5,707 nucleotides of DNA, taken from assembly GCA_024643585.1 (NCBI GenBank), contig JAHEMP010000162.1, positions 1 to 5,707 on the forward strand, in the 5' to 3' direction. Origin of the DNA: Crocinitomicaceae bacterium. GTDB lineage: Bacteria; Bacteroidota; Bacteroidia; Flavobacteriales_D; Crocinitomicaceae. The translations under genes and the position numbers were made by a program. The notes below the pieces were generated by a model. That model did no database searches and was not told the origin of the DNA. It saw only the letters and a program-made list of their open reading frames with translations. Numbering within the stretch: position 1 is the stretch's first letter; each line of letters starts with the position of its first letter. This document shows, piece by piece, positions 1 through 5,707 of this stretch.

Positions 1-654
1 AAACAAGTTGCAGAGGATTTGTCAAAAACGAAAACCCCCTTTATAATAATCGAAAGCGATGCAGGACTTATTAATGACCTAGAGGAAGAGTTAGGCTATG
101 TTTTTTTTAAAGGAGACGCAACCTCAGATGAAACCTTAGAGAGAGCGAATCTGAGAGAAGCCAAAGCTGTTATAAGTTGTTTACCAAAAGATACCGACAA
201 TTTGTATGTGGTTTTGTCTGCTCGAGAAAGATCTTCAAAGGTTATTATCATTTCGCGTGCTACTGTTTCGGGCTCTATTTCTAAATTAAAATTTGCCGGA
301 GCAAATAACGTTATTTTACCGGACACAGTCGGAGGCTCGCATATGGCGTCATTAATCACTAATCCTGATGTAATGGAATTTTTAGACATCGTTAGGGTTC
401 AAAGTTCAGAAGGAGCCAATATCAATTCCGTCTCCTTTGCTGAGCTGCCAGCGGACCTTCAAAACATGACCATTGGTGAATTGGACGCTAAAAAAATGAC
501 AGGAGTGAGCATCATCGGTTACAAAACACCTGAAGGGAATTATATTGTAAATCCAGATTCAGATATTATTATGGTTCCTCACTCAAGTCTTTTCGTTTTA
601 GGCTCCGCAGAACAAATTAACAAATTACGATCCCTATTTGGATTAAAACATTAG
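1..654 (+). CDS. TrkA-N/TrkA-C (RCK) domain protein, probable potassium channel regulator region, 5' partial
   Basis: The reading frame is open from base 1 (first codons read KQVAEDL), so the gene begins upstream and the TTG at 19 is not its start. The visible 217 residues are a regulator-of-K+-conductance unit. The window opens just after where the Rossmann GxGxxG loop should be. An acidic strand end follows (ESD, visible residues 18-20) that normally contacts the NAD/nucleotide ribose, then a GDAT motif (38-41) and a GANNVILPD stretch (100-108) typical of channel RCK domains. From about 136 to the end is a TrkA-C domain, a small ligand-binding fold. In the family, such units gate K+ flux at the cytoplasmic face; a two-helix pore at the missing N-terminus is the likely arrangement, because a lone C-terminal placement of RCK-N plus RCK-C is common in channels. 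A Trk-system subunit without a pore is the alternative. The stop lies one base before the next gene, suggesting co-transcription. Confidence 0.82.
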   Translation, partial: KQVAEDLSKTKTPFIIIESDAGLINDLEEELGYVFFKGDATSDETLERANLREAKAVISCLPKDTDNLYVVLSARERSSKVIIISRATVSGSISKLKFAGANNVILPDTVGGSHMASLITNPDVMEFLDIVRVQSSEGANINSVSFAELPADLQNMTIGELDAKKMTGVSIIGYKTPEGNYIVNPDSDIIMVPHSSLFVLGSAEQINKLRSLFGLKH

Positions 655-655
655 A

Positions 656-1564
656 ATGAAAATATTAATAACCGGATCAAATGGATTATTAGGTCAAAAA
701 TTAGTCAAATTGTGCCTTGAAAAATCAATTGATTTTGTAGCGACCTCGTCAGGTGAAAACAGAAACATCGATTGCCCAAAAGAGAATTACAGATCATTGG
801 ACATCACTTCACCTGAGCAAATAAAAGCAATCTTTACTGCCACGATGCCCTCAGCAATCATTCATACAGCGGCAATGACCAATGTAGACGAATGTGAGCA
901 AAAACCAGCCGCCTGTCACCAAGTAAACGTAATGGGAACAGCCTATCTTTTCACCGCTGCCCAGAAGATTAATGCCCATTTCCAATTGCTTTCAACGGAT
1001 TTTGTTTTCGACGGCGAAAAAGGAAATTATAATGAAGAAGATAGTGTCGCACCACTTAGTGTTTATGCTAAATCCAAAGTGGATGCAGAAAGATTATTGC
1101 AATTGGCAAATTATACCAATTGGTCAATAGTGCGAACAATAATTGTTTACGGCACGGGTAAAAATTTGTCCAGATCAAATTTGATACTATGGGCAAGGGA
1201 GGCGCTGTCAAAAGGAAATACTCTAAATATTGTTGATGACCAATTTAGAGCCCCAACATGGGCGGAAGACTTGGCTATCGGTTGTTTGTCAATAATTGAA
1301 AAAGATCAATTCGGAATTTTCCATTTGTCGGGTCCTAAAACGTTTTCAATTTTGGAATTGGTCAAAATAATTGCCAAGCACTATGGTTATTCGCTAGAAA
1401 ACATTTTACCTGTATCGTCAAATACCTTGAATCAAGCAGCAAAGAGACCTCCTAAAACTGGTTTTGATTTGACCAAAGCCAGAATTTTATTAGACTACAA
1501 TCCAATAACATTAGAAGAAAGTTTAAGATTACTTGACAAGGAGATTGAATTAATGGAACAATAG
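656..1564 (+). CDS. RmlD-like SDR family NAD(P)-dependent sugar-nucleotide reductase
   Basis: This 302-residue protein is an extended short-chain dehydrogenase of the RmlD (dTDP-4-dehydrorhamnose reductase) branch, of the family's usual length. Visible landmarks are the nucleotide-binding GSNGLLG (7-13), TAAMTNVDECE (71-81), STDFVFDG (113-120, the RmlD-type STDYVFDG signature), the catalytic pair Y137 and K141 in YAKSK, and DDQFRAPTWAEDLA (194-207), which matches the substrate-domain signature. The family reduces 4-keto sugar nucleotides in the cytosol, but close relatives also include the MAT2B-like branch and uncharacterised reductases. No other rhamnose genes (rmlA, rmlB, rmlC) are in the window, so I do not call it RmlD. 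The ATG follows the upstream stop by one base, consistent with translational coupling to the K+ channel gene; the functional reason for that pairing is not evident. Family confidence is high, substrate confidence is low. Confidence 0.88.
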   Translation: MKILITGSNGLLGQKLVKLCLEKSIDFVATSSGENRNIDCPKENYRSLDITSPEQIKAIFTATMPSAIIHTAAMTNVDECEQKPAACHQVNVMGTAYLFTAAQKINAHFQLLSTDFVFDGEKGNYNEEDSVAPLSVYAKSKVDAERLLQLANYTNWSIVRTIIVYGTGKNLSRSNLILWAREALSKGNTLNIVDDQFRAPTWAEDLAIGCLSIIEKDQFGIFHLSGPKTFSILELVKIIAKHYGYSLENILPVSSNTLNQAAKRPPKTGFDLTKARILLDYNPITLEESLRLLDKEIELMEQ

Positions 1565-1626
1565 CCGCCCTAATCCAATTAAAGTGATAAAATTCCTTAT
1601 ATTCGAAACATTAAACAAAATCAACT

Positions 1627-3537
1627 ATGGCAAAAGCAGAATCCTCGGGATGGGGATCACGTGTTGGACTTATACTCGCAATGGCAGGAAATGCTGTTGG
1701 ACTTGGTAATTTCTTAAGATTTCCTGTACAAGCTGTCGAGAATGGCGGTGGTGCATTTATAATACCTTATCTAGTATGTTTCCTATTAATGGGAATCCCT
1801 CTATTATGGGTAGAATGGGCTTCTGGTCGATTCGGAGGCATTAGAGGAAATCACTCTACACCTTTCATTTTTGATTCAATGAACAAAAAGAGAGTTTGGA
1901 AATACATCGGTGTATTTGGAATTTTCACCAATATTGCTGTAGCCTCTTATTACTGTTACATTGAATCCTGGACCATGTCCTACGTATATCATTCTGTAAT
2001 TGGAACTTTCGACGGAATGTCTCAACAACAAGTTAGCGACTTTTTCTCATCCTATACGGATATTGGAGTTTCTACAACAGGAATACCTTATGAAGCCGTT
2101 GTTTTTTACCTTCTTTGTTTACTATTAAACACCTGGATTTTATCAAAAGGTCTAGGAGGCGTAGAGAAAGTAGCTAAGATAGGCGTTCCTATGTTGTTGA
2201 TTTTTGGAGCCTTTTTAGCGATAAAAGGTTTGACTTTAGGTACTTCTGGAGCTTCTGCAGAAATTCCAGATGCAAATGCTCTTGATGGTATAAACTTTCT
2301 ATGGACTCCACAATTTAGTTCCCTACTTGACTTAAAAGTATGGCTTGCTGCGGCAGGACAAATATTCTTCACATTGTCTTTGGGAATGGGTACAATTCAT
2401 TGCTATGCTTCTTATTTAAAACAAAAAGATGACATAGCATTGAATTCATTAAGTGCGGGTTTCACAAATGAATTTGTTGAAGTGGTTTTAGGATCTCTAA
2501 TCGTCGTGCCGATTGCTGCTGGGTATTTAGGTCTAGATTGGGTAATTAACAATGCAGGATTTGGAATGGCCTTTCAAACCATGCCTTTTTTGTTTGAGAA
2601 ATGGGGTGAATTTATAGGTACAATTTCTGGTGTATTCTGGTTTGGTCTTTTGTTCTTTGCAGGAATTACCTCGTCACTTGCCATGGGAACACCTTGGATG
2701 GGATTCATGCAAGACGAATTTGGTTGGGGACGGAAAAAAGGTGCATGGACATTCGGTTTAATCGTACTTATTTTAGGACTACCTACCGTTTTCTTCTTCA
2801 AAGAAGGAGTTTTTGACGAGTACGATTATTGGGCTGGAACAGTCTCTTTAGTTGTTTTTGCTATGGCTGAAATTATTCTTTTCGCTTGGGTTTTTGGAAT
2901 AACAAAAGGTTGGGATGAGATCAATGCTGGAGCGGATGTCAAATTGCCTAAAATCTATAAACCTATTTTGAAATATGTGACTCCGACTATCCTACTGATT
3001 GTCTTTTTAGGTGCTTTTATTACACCAAAGGATAATGATTGGAAAAAAGCGATTACTGAAGGGTGGGTTTTGGACAATGGAAGTGTGTTGGCGAAAATTA
3101 CGAACAGCGATATTGTTGTGAACAAGGAATTTTATTCTGACCACAAGGAATACGATCAAGCCTCTGGTATAGTTGACACAATTATTCATGACAAAGAAAA
3201 TAAGGTTCATATATTAAAAGTTCAAGACAATATTCGCTTCTACAGAAATGAAAAAGGTGTTGTCAAAGAGGCGAAAAAAGAAGCTATCCTTAAAAACATT
3301 GGTAAGAATTATGTTTTCTTCGATTCCGTTGCGGTTTGTCGTGAGTACAAATTCAAATGGGACAACAAAATTACAGTTCAAAAAGGCGATGTTTTGAAAC
3401 TTGGTTCCACCATTGCAACTGGAGAATTCACGAACAAATCATTGTACACGAGCATAGGACGATTCCTATTGTTAGGTTTATTTTTATTCATCTGTTTCCT
3501 CGTATGGCGAGCGGGACGATTAAAAGAGCATTTATGA
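1627..3537 (+). CDS. LeuT-type sodium-dependent amino acid transporter (NSS/SNF family) with large TM11-TM12 insert
   Basis: This 636-residue inner-membrane protein is predicted to co-transport Na+ and an amino acid inward. It closely resembles Aquifex LeuT from memory: TM1 carries GNAVGLGNFLRFP (21-33), TM6 GQIFFTLSLG (244-253) and TM8 FAGITSS (344-350). By alignment to LeuT, Na1-site residues are A23, N28, T249 and N281; Na2-site residues are G21, V24, A345, T348 and S349; extracellular gate residues are R31 and D400; Y109 and F248 line the substrate site. E285 matches LeuT E290, so transport is probably chloride-independent. The protein is about 117 residues longer than LeuT because of a hydrophilic insert at about 467-606, between TM11 (about 451-466) and TM12 (about 608-627). 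The N-terminus lacks the usual arginine before W9. The ATG has an A-rich leader and no clear Shine-Dalgarno. The stop overlaps a small-subunit gene. The substrate is not determined; a hydrophobic amino acid is most likely. Confidence 0.93.
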   Translation: MAKAESSGWGSRVGLILAMAGNAVGLGNFLRFPVQAVENGGGAFIIPYLVCFLLMGIPLLWVEWASGRFGGIRGNHSTPFIFDSMNKKRVWKYIGVFGIFTNIAVASYYCYIESWTMSYVYHSVIGTFDGMSQQQVSDFFSSYTDIGVSTTGIPYEAVVFYLLCLLLNTWILSKGLGGVEKVAKIGVPMLLIFGAFLAIKGLTLGTSGASAEIPDANALDGINFLWTPQFSSLLDLKVWLAAAGQIFFTLSLGMGTIHCYASYLKQKDDIALNSLSAGFTNEFVEVVLGSLIVVPIAAGYLGLDWVINNAGFGMAFQTMPFLFEKWGEFIGTISGVFWFGLLFFAGITSSLAMGTPWMGFMQDEFGWGRKKGAWTFGLIVLILGLPTVFFFKEGVFDEYDYWAGTVSLVVFAMAEIILFAWVFGITKGWDEINAGADVKLPKIYKPILKYVTPTILLIVFLGAFITPKDNDWKKAITEGWVLDNGSVLAKITNSDIVVNKEFYSDHKEYDQASGIVDTIIHDKENKVHILKVQDNIRFYRNEKGVVKEAKKEAILKNIGKNYVFFDSVAVCREYKFKWDNKITVQKGDVLKLGSTIATGEFTNKSLYTSIGRFLLLGLFLFICFLVWRAGRLKEHL

Positions 3538-3671
3538 ATACCTCAGCCCTAATTACCATGGGAATAACTCAAATTTTGGTTACTTTTTTCATGGTATACT
3601 TCTTTGTAAAGGTACTTCGAGCGCCAAAGCAGGCAGAACCAGATTCTTATTCTGAAAATGACGAAGATTAG
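3534..3671 (+). CDS. Putative MetS-like small subunit of the NSS transporter (45 aa, single TM)
   Basis: This gene encodes 45 residues, starting at the ATG in the ATGA overlap with the transporter stop. The frame is open further upstream inside the transporter gene, but that part is a shadow of the transporter coding sequence, and the overlap start gives a sensible protein. It has a short polar N-terminus (MNTSA), one hydrophobic helix (about 5-27), a basic junction (K26, R29, K32) and an acidic tail (PDSYSENDED). By the positive-inside rule the tail should be cytoplasmic. Small one-helix proteins of this kind encoded directly after NSS transporters are known as MetS in Corynebacterium glutamicum, where MetP and MetS together import methionine and alanine. 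Length, N-terminal MxTSAI/L-type opening and position fit that family, but the sequence is too short to be certain. The four-base overlap predicts translational coupling and a fixed ratio to the transporter. An AAAGAG stretch a few bases upstream could act as a weak ribosome binding site. Confidence 0.72.
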   Translation: MNTSALITMGITQILVTFFMVYFFVKVLRAPKQAEPDSYSENDED

Positions 3672-3688
3672 TATTTGACTGAACAATC

Positions 3689-4579
3689 ATGTCAAATCAG
3701 GAAGTAAATTTGTCCAAAAAAACCAGAAGAGGCATTTTGGTTTTGGTATGTATTTGTTTGGTCATCATTTACACGCCAAGGTTATTAATTTTGGCGAATC
3801 CGCCTAAGAAGATAAAATTGAGTTACTCTGAACTTCCTAAGATTGCAGAGTTAAATTCAAATAAAGCGAGAGCGGAATATCAAAAAAAGGCCAAATTTGA
3901 AAAGAGAGTAAAATTCCAGAGACCACCAAAAAAATTCAACCCAAATGAATATTCAAGGGAAGAATGGATAAGTTTAGGTCTGTCGGAAAAGCAAGTAAAT
4001 GTGGTGCTTAAATTCACCAAAAACGGTTTGCGTTCCAATGACGATTTGCACAAAATATTTGTTATTTCGGAGCCGCTTTATCAGTTGATCAAGGATTCTA
4101 CTTTTTACCCTACAAAATCGAAGAGGATTGAAGAGAAGGATTTGAAGGATGACGCAAACAGAGTTAAAGCCACACCAAAATTTGAATTAATAGAATTAAA
4201 CACTTCAGATGTTTCTGAATTGGAATCAGTTCCTGGTATTGGTCCTTTTTTCGCCAAAATGATAATTAAAAAAAGAGACGAATTAGGTGGATTTGTATCC
4301 AAAGAACAATTGTTAGAGGTCTACAAGATGGAAGTGGAAAAATACAATGAAATAGAAAAATATTTTCGCATAAATCCAGAAATTACAACAAAATTAAACA
4401 TTAATGAAGCTTCCTTTGTTGAACTACGAGCCCATCCATACATTGATAGTAAAGTTGCAAATAGCATAGTTAAAATGAGGTTGCAAAAAGGCAGTTACAA
4501 ATCCATTGAAGAGTTGAAAGAATCTAAATTAATAACCAGCGAACTTTTTCTAAAACTAAAACCCTATGTATATTTGTAG
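3689..4579 (+). CDS. Membrane-anchored helix-hairpin-helix protein (ComEA-like repeats)
   Basis: This 296-residue protein has a basic N-terminus (KKTRR, 10-14), one hydrophobic segment (about 15-36) that is either an uncleaved anchor or a signal sequence, and then a highly charged linker (about 57-88). Three helix-hairpin-helix units follow: FNPNEY with SLGLSEKQVNVVLKF (83-110), ELNTSDVSELESVPGIGPFFAKMIIKKR within 169-196 with the canonical PGIG hairpin (182-185), and LNINEASFVELRAHPYIDSKVANSIV within 236-261. Each unit has the pattern of an initial N-T/N-E-A type cap, a short helix, a hairpin and a second helix. HhH units usually contact the DNA backbone without sequence preference; in ComEA they take part in DNA uptake at the cell surface. 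With this anchor the repeats would face the periplasm, so DNA uptake is possible but unproven, since no other competence genes are in the window. The third unit lacks GxG in the hairpin (HPYID). The gene starts 17 bases after the small transporter subunit and ends five bases before apt. Confidence 0.85.
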   Translation: MSNQEVNLSKKTRRGILVLVCICLVIIYTPRLLILANPPKKIKLSYSELPKIAELNSNKARAEYQKKAKFEKRVKFQRPPKKFNPNEYSREEWISLGLSEKQVNVVLKFTKNGLRSNDDLHKIFVISEPLYQLIKDSTFYPTKSKRIEEKDLKDDANRVKATPKFELIELNTSDVSELESVPGIGPFFAKMIIKKRDELGGFVSKEQLLEVYKMEVEKYNEIEKYFRINPEITTKLNINEASFVELRAHPYIDSKVANSIVKMRLQKGSYKSIEELKESKLITSELFLKLKPYVYL

Positions 4580-4584
4580 CCGTT

Positions 4585-5112
4585 ATGTTAATAGATAAAG
4601 TAAAAGAAGCGATACGAGATGTGAAAGATTTTCCCAAAAAAGGGATAGTCTTCAAGGACATTACACCGATAATGTTGGATGCTAAATTGTCAAATGAGAT
4701 AGTTGAGCATCTTTTCCAAATGTATAAGGATGAAAAAATTGAGGGTATTGCAGGTATAGAAAGCCGGGGATTCCTATTTGGATATCCACTTGCAATGAGG
4801 TTGGGAATTCCCTTCATTTTAATACGGAAGAAAGGCAAATTGCCTTATGACAAAATTCATCATTCCTATGATCTTGAGTACGGAAGTGCTGAAATAGAGA
4901 TGCATACCGATGCGGTAAAAAAAGGTCAACGTATATTAATCCATGACGACTTGTTAGCGACTGGTGGGTCGGCACAAGCTGCAGCGAGTTTGATTACCAA
5001 ATGTGGCGGGGAGCTTGCAGGATTTAATTTCCTTGTTTCCTTGGACTTTTTAAACGGAAAAAGCAAGTTAGAACAATTTACCACGAACATAGAATCAATC
5101 ATTCACTACTAA
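4585..5112 (+). CDS. apt: Adenine phosphoribosyltransferase
   Basis: This 175-residue cytosolic enzyme converts adenine and PRPP to AMP and pyrophosphate, recycling adenine in purine salvage. Length is the family norm. The N-terminal FPKKGIVFKDITP (16-28) is the APRT hood region, GIESRGF (57-63) is the adenine-specific stretch, RKKGKLP (81-87) opens the flexible catalytic loop, and ILIHDDLLATGGSAQ (117-131) is the PRPP-binding motif with D121, D122, T126, G127 and G128. The usual threonine after the second glycine is serine (S129), a conservative change. All elements expected for activity are present. The start is set by the FPKKG position and by the length; the ATG lies six bases after the upstream stop and lacks a clear ribosome binding site. 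Placement in a run of unrelated housekeeping genes suggests constitutive expression. Confidence 0.96.
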   Translation: MLIDKVKEAIRDVKDFPKKGIVFKDITPIMLDAKLSNEIVEHLFQMYKDEKIEGIAGIESRGFLFGYPLAMRLGIPFILIRKKGKLPYDKIHHSYDLEYGSAEIEMHTDAVKKGQRILIHDDLLATGGSAQAAASLITKCGGELAGFNFLVSLDFLNGKSKLEQFTTNIESIIHY

Positions 5113-5131
5113 TAAGAATAAAAAGTTAAAA

Positions 5132-5707
5132 ATGAATTTTGACCAAAACGAAAATCAAATTATTATCGCCCAAATGATTCGCGATTTTGCGGAGAAGGAA
5201 ATTAAACCACACTTCATGGATTGGGATGAGACACAAGAATTCCCTATTCAAGTATTTAAAAAATTAGGAAAGCTAGGTTTGATGGGAGTGTTTATTCCAG
5301 AAGAATATGGTGGGTCAGGATTTTCATATTATGAATACATCACAGTTGTGTCAGAAATAGCAAAAGTTTGCGGTTCAATAGGATTATCTGTCGCTGCGCA
5401 TAATTCTTTGTGTACAGGTCATATATATTATCATGGCAGTGAAGAGCAAAAGAAAAAATATCTACCCAAACTTGCGACTGCAGAATGGATAGGTGCTTGG
5501 GGACTCACAGAGACAGGAACAGGAAGTGATGCGGGCGGAATGAATACGACTGCCGTTCTGGAAGGAAATGAATGGGTACTTAACGGCTCAAAGAATTTTA
5601 TTACACATGGAAAATCTGGAGATGTTGCCGTCGTAATTGCTCGCACGGGAGCTAAAGGAGATTCAAGAGGAATGTCCGCCTTTTTAATTGAAAAAGGTAC
5701 TTCGGGG
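5132..5707 (+). CDS. Acyl-CoA dehydrogenase, N-terminal part (gene runs off the right edge)
   Basis: An ATG at 5132 opens a frame with no stop to the window end, giving 192 residues. They contain the helical N-terminal domain (about 1-120) and the beginning of the middle beta domain. Recognisable elements are IPEEYGGSGFS (55-65), a serine/alanine-rich helix at SVAAHNSLC (86-94), YLPKLATAEWIGAWGLTE (110-127) and LTETGTGSDAGG (125-136), the ACAD signature that contacts FAD and the acyl chain, followed by NGSKNFITHG (151-160) and the SAFLIEKGT strand (182-190). The family oxidises acyl-CoA at the alpha-beta bond with FAD and passes electrons to electron-transfer flavoprotein, in beta-oxidation or branched amino-acid breakdown. 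The catalytic glutamate lies in the missing C-terminal half, so the chain-length class cannot be read; the pattern is closest to short-chain enzymes. The start follows an A-rich 19-base spacer after apt. Not detectable as a closed frame in the window because its stop lies outside. Confidence 0.93.
   Translation, partial: MNFDQNENQIIIAQMIRDFAEKEIKPHFMDWDETQEFPIQVFKKLGKLGLMGVFIPEEYGGSGFSYYEYITVVSEIAKVCGSIGLSVAAHNSLCTGHIYYHGSEEQKKKYLPKLATAEWIGAWGLTETGTGSDAGGMNTTAVLEGNEWVLNGSKNFITHGKSGDVAVVIARTGAKGDSRGMSAFLIEKGTSG

Noticed and set aside
1598..1605. TATATTCG as a Bacteroidota -7 promoter element (TAnnTTTG) before the transporter gene
   Set aside because: It differs from the consensus at one base and no TTG is seen at the expected distance upstream. 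In AT-rich DNA this match is too weak to report as a promoter.
1565..1626. Possible terminator between the RmlD-like gene and the transporter
   Set aside because: I see no inverted repeat followed by a T-run in this 62-base gap, so there is no support for a hairpin terminator.
2106..2801. Two antisense frames (2106-2372 and 2574-2801)
   Set aside because: Both are complements of conserved transmembrane coding sequence of the NSS transporter and have no recognisable pattern of their own.
3357..3671. 104-residue frame beginning inside the NSS transporter gene
   Set aside because: Its first 59 residues are a shadow of the transporter coding sequence and show no protein-like pattern. Only the part from the ATG at 3534 makes a sensible small membrane protein.
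4524..4838. Antisense 104-residue frame across the HhH-apt junction
   Set aside because: It overlaps two well-supported + strand genes and shows only shadow composition.
5431..5646. Antisense 71-residue frame
   Set aside because: It lies wholly within the acyl-CoA dehydrogenase gene, whose family motifs are clear on the + strand.

Overview
The window is a low-GC stretch with seven tightly packed genes, all on the + strand, and no RNA genes, mobile elements or CRISPR arrays. It looks like a piece of a Bacteroidota chromosome, probably from the Flavobacteriales. The support is AT-rich coding sequence, A-rich leaders without a clear Shine-Dalgarno before most starts, and protein types common in that group: a membrane-anchored multi-HhH protein, a LeuT-like transporter and a short-chain-type acyl-CoA dehydrogenase. 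This placement is inference from gene style, not from a database match.

Layout: (1) positions 1-654 hold the 3' part of a TrkA/RCK-domain protein, probably a K+ channel whose pore lies upstream of the window. (2) One base later, 656-1564 encodes an RmlD-like SDR reductase. (3) After a 62-base gap, 1627-3537 encodes a LeuT-type neurotransmitter:sodium symporter (NSS). (4) Its stop codon overlaps the start of a 45-residue single-helix protein at 3534-3671, which looks like a MetS-type small NSS subunit. (5) 3689-4579 encodes a membrane-anchored protein with three helix-hairpin-helix units. (6) 4585-5112 encodes adenine phosphoribosyltransferase. (7) 5132 to the right edge is the N-terminal 192 residues of an acyl-CoA dehydrogenase.

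Gene spacing (1, 62, -4, 17, 5 and 19 bases) suggests one or two transcription units, with the only plausible internal promoter region before the transporter. The products do not form one pathway: they cover ion and amino-acid transport, sugar-nucleotide or RNA modification, purine salvage and acyl-CoA oxidation. The transporter and its small partner are the one pair with a strong functional link.

The most interesting part is that pair. The transporter keeps nearly all LeuT sodium-site residues and the glutamate that makes LeuT chloride-independent. It differs from LeuT in a roughly 125-residue extra domain between TM11 and TM12 (predicted periplasmic), in the absence of the conserved N-terminal intracellular-gate arginine, and in two pocket residues replaced by methionine. 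I see no wholly unknown system here; the rest is ordinary housekeeping sequence.
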